The notes beneath the pieces were generated by a model. That model worked only from the letters and a program-made list of their open reading frames with translations. It searched no databases and was not told the origin of the DNA. 64,000 nt of DNA from Cytidiella melzeri (taxonomy: Eukaryota > Basidiomycota > Agaricomycetes > Polyporales > Irpicaceae), in NCBI GenBank assembly GCA_022592445.1, contig JABYQR010000037.1:145691-209690 (forward strand), in the 5' to 3' direction. Both the position numbers and the translations under genes were made by a program. This document shows positions 46,147 to 57,281 of this stretch, piece after piece; within the stretch, counting starts at the first letter, position 1; every line of letters starts with the position of its first letter.

Positions 46147-46156
46147 AGGTCGAGAT
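46147..46156 (+). other. Predicted self-priming primer-binding site
   Basis: AGGTCGAGAT, two bases (TT) after the LTR end. It is the reverse complement of ATCTCGACCT at the predicted RNA 5' end (45931-45940). It does not begin with TGG, so it does not look like a tRNA 3'-end binding site. The two-base gap is what integrase end-processing would leave. Confidence 0.65.
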
Positions 46157-46217
46157 CGTTGTGAAACCCTGGGTTCCCCCATTCCCACCGTTTAAAAAAG
46201 TTTATTCCTGTTTGACG

Positions 46218-47018
46218 AGTACGTCTCCGGTCTTTCCATACCGTTGAGCTACTACTTACGTCGTCCGTTTCTACCCCCTGCGTTGTTCAGTGCCTAAGGA
46301 CACGCGCACCCGTTTTTCCAAGGACCTCTCTACGAACGAGCCTCAGCTCAAGAGGTGCCTCCCCCCATCTTTCCTCGACGCTCTCGCTGCCAAGCGTACG
46401 AGCGGTCAACCTCATCGCTGGTCTGACAAAGACCTCGTCAACGTCGCGAAGTACGTATCAAAGAAGCCGCCCGTCAAAGGCATCACCCTCACCGTCCCCT
46501 CATACGAGGAAAACCAGCAACTTCGCGCTTCTGCCCGAGCATACGGAGAACGCATTGCTGAAGAACGTGCTCGCACTCTAGCAGAGCAACACACCCACAA
46601 GCCGACTCTCACTGAGCGGCTTGCTAAACTTCCTGCACCCACTCCTGCTCCTGCCGCACCTAAGCCGGTGCTTCTTGACTTCAAGAAGCTAGCACCCTGC
46701 GACCTTGCAGGCATCTTTAGGCCAAAACTTACAGCTGTCCGCACTCGGCTACAAGCTCTTACTGAGCTCGAAGAACTCCTTAACCGCGCAGACCCCGACC
46801 ACCGTCGCGCCCTGCTCCACCTCGTCAACAAAGTCAACCGCTTCCTCAACCGACTTGACGACCTCGCACCAGTCACCGCCGACCGTGAGTGGCAACTCTT
46901 AGACTGGGGGTGCAAAGCAATAGGGAAAATTTCTTTTAAGCAGCTCCGTAAAAGCTACAACAAAGTTCTTGCGCAGCTTAACGTAGTTAATAACGATAGC
47001 TACTTCGAGTGGATCTAG
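46218..47018 (+). CDS. First ORF of the gypsy element (ORF0), unknown function
   Basis: Spliced ORF: base 46218 joined to 46291-47018, about 242 residues. Basic N-terminus (MPKDTRTRFSKDL), a conserved block QPHRWSDKDLVNVAKYVSK, an Ala/Arg-rich helix (YGERIAEERARTLAEQ), a Pro/Ala linker (PAPTPAPAAPKP), and a Leu-rich helical C-terminal domain ending NVVNNDSYFEWI. It has no zinc knuckle and no capsid signature I recognise. It lies 42 nt upstream of the gag ATG. It is intact here and broken in copy 2. It may be an accessory or nucleic-acid-binding protein; that is a guess from charge. Confidence 0.6.
46219..46290 (+). other. Predicted intron that creates the start codon of the first ORF
   Basis: 72 bp with GTACGT donor and TTGTTCAG acceptor. 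The upstream exon ends GACGA and the downstream exon starts TGCCTAAG, so splicing yields A|TG in the context GACGATGCC, with A at -3. Unspliced, the frame has only GTG here. The second copy conserves donor and acceptor (60651-60723, 73 bp). Confidence 0.55.
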
Positions 47019-47060
47019 ACAGTCCACAGTCTTGTAACAAATTGCATACATTTCTTCGAC

Positions 47061-48179
47061 ATGGATCCCAACCAGCCCGCCGCCCCTGCTGCCCCTGCTG
47101 CCCCAGCTGCCCCAGTCACCAACCTGAGCCAGCAAGACGTCCTGAATATATTGGGCGTCTTGACACAAAGGATGGTAGACCTGACCAATCAGGTGGCTGC
47201 ACTTGCAGCTGCACAGACACCAGCGGTTGCCGCTGCTACCCACGCTTCTCGGGAAAGAAGCATCGTTGAGAAACCAGTCTCCTTCAAGGGGAAAACATCG
47301 TCGGAAGCTCGGCTCTTCCGTCACGCGTTCATAGTATGGGCGCAAAATCAAGGAAAAGCGTTTTTCCAACAAGACGCGCAAGGCCAGGTCCGAGTGGATA
47401 ACAATGGCGCGAGGATCTTCGATCCTCACAAACTCATCACCAGCGCCTTGTCGTTTATGCAGGACGACGCTGCCGACTGGGCTCGCCCTCACATCGAGGA
47501 GTTGGCCAATAGCAAACCAGCATTTGGAAATGACTGGGACACGTTTATTGAGGCCTTCAAGGCAAAGTTTGAGCCTATTGACGCGGTCATGGAGGCCAAG
47601 ACTAAGGTTACCGGCATGAAGCAGGGTAACAAGACATTCGCCGCCCACATCTCGGAGTTCGAGACCTGGGCCCCTCGCACTGGCTGGAGCCAGCAGGACC
47701 TTTTCGACCGTCTCAAGTCAAGCTTGAGTACGGAATACCTTCAGCGCGTCTCCTACTTCCAGACCCGCGCCACAACTTACGATGCACTGAAGGACCAGTG
47801 CAAGGCAGTAGACGCTCAACTAGCGGATCTACGCAACAGCACAGGGAAGGTCATGGTGGACAGTTCCTCGGGACATGGCAAGTCCCACCAGCAAGCGTTC
47901 CGTGATCCCAATGCGATGGAGATCGACGCCTCTCGTTTCTCCGCCTCGTTTGATGCGCTCTTTGCGGGGCTAGGCAAACAGGAGATCTTCCAGAAATGGA
48001 AGAAGGAGATGAGCAAGCGCTGCTCGGTTTGTGGTTCTGAGAGCCACAAGAAAAGGGACTCTAAGCACCCAGAGGACCCGGTTTGCAACCACTGCGGAGG
48101 TACTGGTCACTGGGGATCTGTTTGCCTGAAAAGGCTTCAAGGCGTTCCTAAAGGACAGAAAGTTGCGGCCACCTCGTGA
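47061..48179 (+). CDS. Gypsy gag, copy 1 (C-terminally truncated)
   Basis: 372 codons. Ala/Pro-rich start (MDPNQPAAPAAPAAP), a coiled coil (LTQRMVDLTNQVAALAAA), the retrotransposon gag core (SFKGKTSSEARLFRHAF, WDTFIEAFKAKFEPIDA, FETWAPRTGWSQQDLFDRLKSSL), then two Cys/His segments: CSVCGSESHKKRDSKHP (degenerate) and CNHCGGTGHWGSVC (a CX2CX4HX4C knuckle). Compared with copy 2, a single-base deletion near 48174 creates a TGA after VAATS and removes the last 48 or so residues. Confidence 0.88.
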   Translation: MDPNQPAAPAAPAAPAAPVTNLSQQDVLNILGVLTQRMVDLTNQVAALAAAQTPAVAAATHASRERSIVEKPVSFKGKTSSEARLFRHAFIVWAQNQGKAFFQQDAQGQVRVDNNGARIFDPHKLITSALSFMQDDAADWARPHIEELANSKPAFGNDWDTFIEAFKAKFEPIDAVMEAKTKVTGMKQGNKTFAAHISEFETWAPRTGWSQQDLFDRLKSSLSTEYLQRVSYFQTRATTYDALKDQCKAVDAQLADLRNSTGKVMVDSSSGHGKSHQQAFRDPNAMEIDASRFSASFDALFAGLGKQEIFQKWKKEMSKRCSVCGSESHKKRDSKHPEDPVCNHCGGTGHWGSVCLKRLQGVPKGQKVAATS

Positions 48180-51100
48180 CCTCGTCGACTACCGCCACAA
48201 CAAAGCAAGACGCGTCCGACGACAAGGATGCTAAAATTGCTGCCCTCAAGGACATGTTGGAGCTTCAGAAGAAGCAAATGGACGAAATGGCGGCCAAAAT
48301 CAACGCGGTTTTTTGAAAAGGACTCGTGACACAGCCGCAGCTGCGAGTCCCTCTGATACCCCGTCCTCACTCCTCTCGTCTTCTGCCTCGTCATCTTCGT
48401 GTACAAAGTCTATCTCCTGCCCGTCGTCTACTATCTCCTCATGTACTATATCGTCGCTAGATCGGTTATCATCTCATTTCCGTGTACATGTACTAGTTAA
48501 AGGTCTGAATAGAAGCATTCGCGTTCCTGCATGATCGATTCGGAGCTACGGCTTTATTCATCAGTCACCAGTTCGTCAAGAAGCATAAGATTATTCAGCA
48601 CCCGCTCGAAAGGGTTATCTCATTGCATAACATTGACGGAACTAAGAATAAAGCTGGCGGATTAACGCACTTCGTTCGTCTTACACTCACAGTCGGAGAT
48701 CACACGGAAAAGGCAGAGTTTCTCGTCACGGACTTAGGTCCAGAAGACGTCATTCTTGGGCTACCATGGCTCAAGCGCGTAAACCCTACCGTCAACTGGG
48801 AAAAAGGAGAAATGACAATTCCGAGCGGCTCGGAAGAATCTCCTACTGAACCTTTCCAGAAGGTTGCGGTAATCGCAAAGAACGTAGGCAGTGGGTCAAA
48901 GCCGGTATTATCCAAGACACCACTGACGAAGTCTGGTGTATGGCCGGCTTCACCTACTCTACTAAGCTTGCTGCCGAAGCAAACGAAGCTAAAGCTCATC
49001 GCTCCTTCGAAGACATTGTTCCTCAGAGTATCACCGACATGCTAAAGTCTTCTCTGAGGAAGAGTCTAATCGGCTACCCCAGCATCAGCCCTGGGACCAT
49101 TCGATTGATCTCAAACCAGACGCTCCTGAGACCATCAAATCGAAAGTTTACCCTATGCCCCTGAATGAACAAGCCGAACTTGACAAGTTCATTCAGGAGA
49201 ACCTAGCAAAAGGTTACATCACGCCTTCTAAGTCTCCGATGGCTTCTCCAGTCTTTTCATCAAAAAGAAGGACAACAAACTCCGACTTATTCAGGACTAT
49301 CGTAAACTCAACGACATCACCGTGAAGAACCGCTACCCTCTACCGCTTGCCACCGACATCATCAACAAGCTCAAGGGTGCAAAGATCTTCACCAAATTCG
49401 ATGTTCGTTGGGGATATCACAATGTCCGCATCAAAGAAGGAGACGAGTACAAAGCGGCTTTCGTTACCAACCGAGGACTCTTCGAACCTAAAGTCATGTT
49501 CTTCGGTCTCACGAACTCACCCGCTACCTTCCAAGCTCTGATGGACAACATCTTCGCCGACCTCGTGGCCGAGGGCAAGGTGGCTGTCTATCTAGATGAC
49601 ATCTTGATCTGGAGTAACAACCTGACAGAGCACCGCAAGGTTGTTCATGAAGTCCTCGAGCGACTTCAGCAGCACGATCTGTATCTTCGTCCGGAAAAGT
49701 GCGAGTTTGAGAAATCTGAGATCGAGTACCTTGGATTGATCATTCGCGCCGGCGAAGTAGCTATGGACCCTGTCAAAGTCCAAGCAGTTTCTACGTGGCC
49801 CACACCCAAGAACCTCAAAGAAGTCAGAGGATTCATGGGTTCGCTAACTTCTACCGCCGCTTCATTCAAGACTTCTCAAAGCACGCACGGCCTCTACACG
49901 ACCTGACTAAGAAGGACGTACCGTTCGTCTGGGGTCCAGCACAAGAGACTGCCTTCACGTGCTAAAGAAGGCCTTTACCACTAAGCCTATCTTGGCAGTC
50001 TGGGACCCTGAACTCCCTACACGTCTAGAAGTCGATGCCTCGGGCTATGCGACCGGTGGAATCATCTCCCAGAAATCGAAGGAAGATGGATTCTACCACC
50101 CTATCGCCTACCGGTCCGCCTCTATGACTGAAGCAGAGCGTAACTACGAAATCTTTGATCGGGAGATGTTAGCCATCACCGAGGCTCTCAAAGATTGGCG
50201 CCACTACCTTGAGGGGCTCAAGGAACCGTTTGAGATCTGGACAGATCACGCAAACCTGCAGTACTGGAAGACTGCGCAACACCTCACTCGACGTCAAGCA
50301 CGTTGGTCATTACTTTTGGCTGACTTCGACTTCGTGTTGGTACACAAGCCCGGTAGTACCATGATACACGCTGATCCTCTCTCTCGTCTTCACTCTCACG
50401 CTGTCACGGACGAAGAAGACAACAAGGATCAGGTGGTACTGAAACCGGAACACTTCCGGATCCTCGCACCAGTGCGCTTGCCACTGCTTCTCCACTCGAA
50501 TCAAAGATCCGAGAATGCACGGAGCAAGAAGCAGAAGTCGCACAAGCTCTCGCTACCCTTCGAAAAAGGGTCCTCGCAAACTTGTCGGCGGTTTACTCGA
50601 ATGGGAAGAGAGTGACGGCTCATCTATTACAAGGGAAAACTCTACATCCCTAACAACAAAGAGCTCCGTCACGAAATCGTCAAATCTTGCCATGACACAC
50701 CCGCGGCTGGTCATCCGGGCAAACACGGCACCATAGAGCTAGTCTCACGACACTATTGGTGGCCAAAGATGAATGCCTTCATCGAGACTTACGTACTAGG
50801 TTGTGATCGCTGCCAACGCTACAAGTCAGCTCCACACCCTAAAGCAGTACTACAGCCTCAGGAAACTCCGGCCGGACCTTGGGAACACGTCGGAGTAGAT
50901 CTCATCACTCAGCTGCCACCCTCTAAGGGATTTGATTCGATGCGGTCTACGTCGACCATTACTCCGATCAAACGCACATCATCCCTACTACCACTAAGGT
51001 TAACGCTGAGGGGATTGCCGATCTACACTACAAGAAGTATTCCGACTTCACGGCATTCCCAAGAAGGTGTTCTCTGACCGAGGACCCCAGTTTGCAGCGC

Positions 51101-52094
51101 GCTTCATGCGTGCGCTCTATCACCGCCTGGCATAGAGACTGGTTTTACGACCGCCTATCATCCGCAAGGAAATGGCAAAGTCGAACGCAAAAACCAGGAT
51201 ATCGAACAGTATCTGCGTCTATTCTGTCAGCAACGACAAGACGACTGGGTCGATCATCTACCGGCGGCTGAGTTTGCACTCAACTCGCGAGTACACGCGG
51301 GTAACTCCCAAACACCGTTTGAAGTCATCTATGGATATCGCCCCGACTTCACCATACCAGTCGGCAAGCGAAGCAATATCCCATCACTCGATGAGCGCCT
51401 TGACAATATGGCTCGAGTACGCAAAGAGACCGAAGCAGCTCTTCGTCTAAGCAAAGAAAAGATGAAGCAACTCTACGAGTCTGAGAAGCGCTCTCCACGC
51501 GTCTTCCAAGTAGGGGACATGGTCTGGCTAACGCTAAGAACGTCCAGATCACCAGGCTACCCCTAAACTCGGTCCTCGACAACTCGGCCCGTACAAGGTC
51601 ATCGAACGCATTGGCGATCTCGATTACAAACTCGATCTACCCAGCTATCTCCGAATCCACCCCGTCTTCCACATCAACCGTCTAAGTCCCTGGCACGACA
51701 ACGGCAAAGACGTACCTCCACCTCCTGATCCTATCGTCATAGAAGGAGAAGAACAGTACGTCGTCGAAAAGTGCTAGACAGCAGGCTACACGGACGTTGG
51801 AAGAAATTGCAATTCCTTGTCAAATGGGAAGGGTATTCAGACGGACACAATAGCTGGGAACCAGTAGAAAACCTCGAGAATAGTCAAGAAGCAATTGACG
51901 ACTTCTACAAAGCAAACCCCGGAGCGCCCCGGGTCATCAAAGCTTCACTCTTCGCGGATCTCCGCTCGCACTTTCGGGAATTCAATACCCAGACCGACCC
52001 CGCTTTCCTTCGCACGATCTATCCATCTACATACGATCTTAGCTGGGATGAAGGCAAACACATCGGTCTGGATATCTCAAGAACATCACACTGA
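48180..52094 (+). pseudogene. Gypsy pol, copy 1 (frameshifted)
   Basis: Domains in order, in shifting frames: protease (about 48.53-48.83 kb, DS-x-A-T-A-L-F site, LGLPWLKRVNPTVNW); reverse transcriptase (49.16-49.85 kb, [14 protein letters not shown] with catalytic Asp at 49400, YLDD at 49589-49600); RNase H (49.99-50.40 kb, LEVDASGYATGG); integrase HHCC zinc finger and core (50.65-51.45 kb, GHPGKHG, CDRCQRYKSA, GVDLI); chromodomain (51.78-51.90 kb, LQFLVKWEGYSDGHNSWEP). Catalytic residues are mostly kept, but at least five single-base deletions interrupt the frame, for example near 49256, 49843, 49962 and 51131. Confidence 0.85.
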
Positions 52095-52244
52095 CGGGTA
52101 ACGTCGAGTCAACGACACCAGAAGGGGAGAAACTTCCTAGCATCCTTCTGACTAGACAATCGGGGCAATTCTGCTGAATCCCTGTAGACGGGTAGAAGAC
52201 CTCTATCACCACAGCACAGTGATGCTTCGCGAGGACGCTCGATT

Positions 52245-52259
52245 TTAGGAGGGGGGTAA
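52245..52259 (+). other. Polypurine tract of gypsy copy 1
   Basis: TTAGGAGGGGGGTAA directly before the 3' LTR: a purine-rich plus-strand primer site. Confidence 0.75.
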
Positions 52260-53015
52260 TGTCATGGATGGCCTGACTAGCCCTTAATTTTCGCAATTTA
52301 CCTCTTGTTTTTATCTGTAAAACTCCGGGCTACAACCTAGTTTCAATTCTCTCTGCATAAACTCCTTTGCACGTCTATTAAGCGCCCGTATCACGTGGCT
52401 TAGACGCTCCACACGGTCACATTACTTGCTACTACGTCACACTGGCATGTGACTTAGCTTAAGTAAGACCACATGGCTACAACACATGGCTCAGCCCATA
52501 GCTAGGGTTTGACGTCATAGATACCGTCCACATGGGCTCCTTATTGTTCTTTCCCTATTGTTCTCTTTATGGAAGGATGTTCTCACAGGTGTGGGAATGG
52601 AATACAATAGTTGGTCTCCTTTTAGAAAGATTCTCTCACGAGTAGAGTTCTTGGCAAGGTCTAGACAATAGCTATTGTTCTCCTTTAGGTAGTTCTTTTG
52701 TTCTTCGTTCACACGGCTTCTTGCAAAGCCTGCCCTTAACATGGTCTGTGCGCAGGTCCCTGAAGTCTATATAAGCAGCTACATGTACGCTCCTAGCCCT
52801 CATCTCGACCTCTTGGTCTTTACTGGGCTAGGTAAGCAACACCCCTCTTGTACTACATAGCGAGTAGTATCAATACTAACTTGGTCTTTACTGGGCTAGA
52901 TATCTGTATAAGGTTTATAGCTGGTGAGAGCATTGTGCTATACGCCTGCCACCACCTCGTCGTCGTCTTCCACTCCGTGTCCCTAGTTGCTGCGTCGAGC
53001 TCCGTCTCCGTGACA
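52260..53015 (+). repeat. Gypsy copy 1 3' LTR
   Basis: 756 bp, nearly identical to the 5' LTR. Includes the intron-like segment at 52832-52899 and the palindrome at 52675-52688. Confidence 0.93.
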
Positions 53016-53024
53016 TCCAGGACA

Positions 53025-54618
53025 TAGCTGCTAGACATGGGGCTAGAACCTCAGTCTATCCATTTTGTATCAATATTCCTTCTATCGATCCATCATCTGT
53101 CTGCCATTGTGCTTGACAGCAACCGTGCGGCCTAGACTATCATTTGACCTTGTGTGTAGTTACACCAAGGGGTTCTGACTTGACAACTTGTCTCTTGACA
53201 ATAGATGGTCTTAACATTTGGATAGACTCTTCTGGGTCTACCCCGTGCACCAAGAAGATCAACTTGATTGGCAACAACTGAGGTCTTGCTGCAATCCCTT
53301 ATCATCCTTGCTAGCCTTACCCTGGATGGGAAACAGCACTTAGGCACATCAGAAATCAGAAGCATATGACAGTAGGAGCCAAAACATCCCTTCCCTGCTA
53401 CAGAAAGCCACAGCTTGTCTACAAGAAGAAGCAAGATGTCTATGTTGACCATGACAACGAGTGGGAACATTGCACAGCTGATATCTGTCCCAATTGTGAA
53501 CTAGCAAACCAAACAGTAAGACCGCCACACCCAGACTTTGAATTTGTGGACGTTGCCCAGTTGAGCAACACTTGCGAGAAGCCAGAAGACGCAACAAGAG
53601 ATGAGCAGAAGTACCATCTGCTAGTAATACACTACCACTATTTTTAGAAGAACTTACAGTAGTATCAAAACTAACAATGAGTACTCCTGAAGAAGCAATA
53701 CAAACCGAAGGTACTGGGCAAACATACACTTATGAATATTAAGGTATGAAGGTAGTGACAAATGAACAAAGTCAACTCCAACAGGCAATAATTACTTGAC
53801 AATGTTTTGTGATATCTACAAACATCAGAATATTGAGTCAATGACATTGAAGATGGTATAGCCATCATTCAGGATGGCCTACATCAGGATCTACCAGAGA
53901 TATCCTTCATAGATGGAACTGGTAACAATGTAAGAGAACTTTGTGAGTATATGCTTTTACCAGTTACAAGTTCACAATTACTAGTATTATACTGTGATAA
54001 ATTTTGACATGAAATTATATCAGTGCCATATGCTAGATCTACTCTGTGGCACTGTACAAAGAACAGCTGGAAGAATGAAAAAAAAAAATATCAAAAAAAA
54101 ATCAAGTGTAACAGCTCATAGAATTCACAAGCTATTTCCAACTGATGAATGCTCTAAAGTACATCACATTTACAAAAAAAAAAAGTGCCCCTGCGTCATA
54201 GCAGTAATGACCTTTTATTCAAATTTGAACATACTATGTAGGCTAGTAGATATGTATTTAACATGAATATCATGGTGACAGCCATTTCACCTGCCATTTT
54301 ATTTATAACAATGCTCATATATGGTTTCACAATGAAATACACACTGATAGATATCCTAAATACAATGGTCATATTACAGAAATAAACTTGAATATGTGAA
54401 TGACATGTGATTAAGGGTGCAAATTTTTGGTTGCAATATATACATGCTCTGCTACCAACCAAGCACCTCCTTTTATACCAAGATGTAAAACATCTAAATC
54501 ACATTTTGGATTTCAGGAATTGTATCTTGCCACTCAATCACCCTACTCCCACAAATTAGTGGCTACCCTGATTAATGCATGGTTACCCTTCCAACAAACA
54601 AGCTTATCAATTATAGTA
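53025..54618. other. AT-rich spacer, probably old transposon remnants
   Basis: No gene I can name. An ATG-started frame at 53366-53647 (+) encodes 93 residues with CTADICPNCEL; it may be a fragment of a transposon protein. Poly-A runs occur at 54079-54100 and 54173-54183. From about 54430 onward the sequence belongs to the repeat family also found at 57.3-59.3 kb; its copy is interrupted at 54618 by the pogo element. Confidence 0.4.
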
Positions 54619-57281
54619 CAGTCGAGTATGTGATAGTGCATGATATCACCATGCATAAGGCGTCGTAATGCATGGCGAGGAGCGGGGACGGAGTCGGTGC
54701 GCGGGGATTTATGCATGAGGCACCATACCGCATAATGCATAAGCGTTTACGGTCATTATGCAGTAGTAGACCTGACAAAAATGGATGTACGAGCGCGATT
54801 GCAGCCAAAAATTGTTAAATGCTCACTGTTGAACTGGTGATGAGAAATGCATACGGGCAACAATACTAACAACTGTCCGACGACAATGAGTGACGGGAAG
54901 ACAGCACAGTCAAAACGCAGAAAACCTCGGGGACCAGCCAATCCCGAGGTTTATGCAAAGCGAAAGGCAGCTGTCCGTACCGCGCAGAACGCTCCAAGGA
55001 CGTCCACAACAAAACCCAGCAAGCATCAGCGAAGCAATTTGACTTTGCACGACTGGCTCACCATTGTTGAATATTTTGACAAACACCAGCCCATTAGCCA
55101 GGCCGCCGTTGTTGCATACTTCAAAACACATCCAGAGGGCTCATTAGTTTTTAACCAGAGCTCCTTATCCCGCCATTTATCGACAACAGGGCGCGCAGAG
55201 GATCAACAACTGCTGCAGTCTTTCCCGACCGCGTTGTCAGCAAAGCGCATCCGAGTTGTTACTCGACCAGATGTTGAACTTGCGCTGTTCAAATGCGTCA
55301 AGCATATGGAAAGCAAGAACGAACAGGTAAACGGACCAATGTTGATGGCAAAGCGCAGCGTGTTTGAAGCTGCGCTTGATGTCCCAGAGAACAAGAGGCT
55401 GCTGAGTGACAGCTGGATAAAGAATTTCACCCGAGCGTAAGCATTTCTTACTGTACTGTATTGAGAACAGTGGCTCACCCAAGTTGAACATTCAGCTACG
55501 GTTTGAAAGGATTTTGTAAACACGGAGAGGCAGCTTCGGTTGATTTAGAAGCAGTGGCAGCGGAGCAAATCAGAGTGCAGGGCGTGGTGGCAAAGTTTGA
55601 GAAGAAGAATATCTTCAACTTTGATGAGACGGCTCTGTTTGCGTTGTGAGTCCATTATTGCTGCCATAATTCATGCATGCTTACGGTGTTTTGATTACAG
55701 TATGCCTCCAGATCGTGGGCTTGCAACGTATCAAATGTCCGGAAAGAAGGCAAACAAATTCCGTATCACCCTAGGTTTTGCGTGCAATGCAGATGGCATT
55801 GAGAAGCTTCCTGCGTTGTTCATTGGAAAGTCAAAGCAGCCAAGGTGTTTTGGGAAAATCTCTGCTGATCGGTGCGGGTTCTATTACCGCCACAACAAGA
55901 CGGCATGGATGACTATGATTATCTTTGAAGAGTATGCAGTCTATCTCATTCACATGAATTCAAGCTTACCGTGATGCATCAGGTGGATTAAGACATATGA
56001 CTGCAAGTTTTGTGCAGAGAAACGGCAGATCTGTCTCTTGATAGACAATTTCTCTGGTCAATCAATTCCGTATCAGCCAACCAATATTGAGATTGTCTTT
56101 TTCGAGCCGAACATGACCCCCTTCGTCCAGCCGCTTGATGCAGGCATCATCCGATGTTTCAAGGCACACTACCGTCGTGCTTTTTGTCAGCGTGCCTTGG
56201 AAAAAGATGAGGCGGGAGAAGAGGACATCTACAAGATTGAGTTGCTTGAGGCTATGCTTATGACCAAAGACGCCTGGAAGGCGATTACAGCAGATACAAT
56301 TCAGAATTGCTGGCGACATACCGGAATTATTCCATCAGATCCACCCCCTCAGGCTGCACCAGCTGCGCTTCCTCTGCCTCCATCCACTTCACCTCTCGAC
56401 AACATTAAAGCCTGGGATATCGTGCAGTCATTTGCAAATGGACAAGGCGGCGGTTTACCCGAAATCATTGAGCAACTCACAGCCCTTCTCGGCAATTGCT
56501 ATTGCTGCGAGGATTGGAGGCCTGCCTTCGATGAAGTCTTTGCCGCAGAGGATGACACTGCCGCTGCAGTCACCGCAGTAGAGTCCCTCCGTGCATGGAA
56601 GACTTTCTCAATTCCGAGCCAGCGTGTACCTTCGGGGATAGCCACTGCATCAACCATCTCAACGGCAACTCCTGAGCGGCCCAGTCTTACTCAGCTTCAG
56701 GATCTTGAAACAGATCTGTCCAAAGCTGTGGAAGAGCTTTGTACACGGAGACACGTCCGAGGTACCACACTTACACTCGAAGAAATGCTGAACCCGGTCG
56801 AGGAGCTGAAAATAGGTGAAGAAGAATTTTCTTTCCCTGGAGGGGATGCAGAGATTATAGCAGAGGTACAAAATGAACTCAACCCACCCGAGACTATCGA
56901 GGTTGATGACAGCGACAACGATGAACCGGAGGAGGACAAAATCTTAGCTTCGGCTGCCATTAGTGTGTGTAAGATGATGGAGCGGCTGTGTCTTGATCAT
57001 GTTGGTGCGGATGGGGTTGATCTATTGGCTTTGCAAGGGCAGGTGAGACGTCTTTGTGGTCATCTTTGCTGCGAAATCACCTCTCGGCAGACTCAGTCCA
57101 CTTTAGATGTATTCTTTGGTGTGCCGTAGCAGTACGTGACAAAGTGTGACAGGCTCTGTAGCAGAAAGTAACACAATGTCACAATTGGTCACAATTGGTC
57201 ACAAATATTGTACTGCATAAGGCGTCTTAATGCATGACGAGACTGGGGGACGGATGCTATGCGTTATGAGATACTGGACTG
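54619..57281 (+). mobile_element. Pogo-type DNA transposon
   Basis: 2,663 bp between imperfect terminal inverted repeats starting CAGTC-AGTAT (left CAGTCGAGTATGTGATA, right end reversed CAGTCCAGTATCTCATA), flanked by TA dinucleotides (54617-54618 and 57282-57283). A 30-bp subterminal direct repeat beginning TGCATAAGGCGTC is at 54652-54681 and 57214-57243. The sequence flanking the two ends joins into a site present uninterrupted elsewhere in the window (58138, 59085), which confirms the ends. Confidence 0.88.
54847..57129 (+). CDS. Pogo/Tc1-like transposase, apparently intact
   Basis: Four exons (54847-55436, 55496-55645, 55701-55931, 55983-57129), all junctions in frame with consensus GT/AG, 705 residues without internal stops. 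The N-terminal region is basic with helix-turn-helix segments (LTLHDWLTIVEYFDKHQPISQAAVVAYFKTHPEGSLVFNQSSLSRHL), then a CENP-B-type DNA-binding region ending DSWIKNFTRAYGLK. The DDE_1 catalytic core has its three acids in FNFDETAL, LLIDNFSGQ and FVQPLDAGIIRCFK (DDD type, as in pogo). The C-terminal tail is Pro-rich, then acidic (EVDDSDNDEPEEDK). It should cut and paste its own element into TA sites. An ATG 13 codons downstream is an alternative start. Confidence 0.88.

Larger units (their letters stand above)
45387..53015 (+). mobile_element. Full-length Ty3/gypsy chromovirus (copy 1)
   Basis: 7,629 bp with LTRs of 758 and 756 bp that are almost identical (mainly two 1-bp indels seen), so the insertion is young. 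A perfect target duplication TCCAG lies at 45382-45386 and 53016-53020. Inside are an unusual first ORF, gag with zinc knuckles, protease, reverse transcriptase, RNase H, integrase and a C-terminal chromodomain. The chromodomain and the predicted self-priming site place it near the Tf1/sushi chromoviruses. Coding capacity is broken by several single-base indels in gag-pol. Confidence 0.93.
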
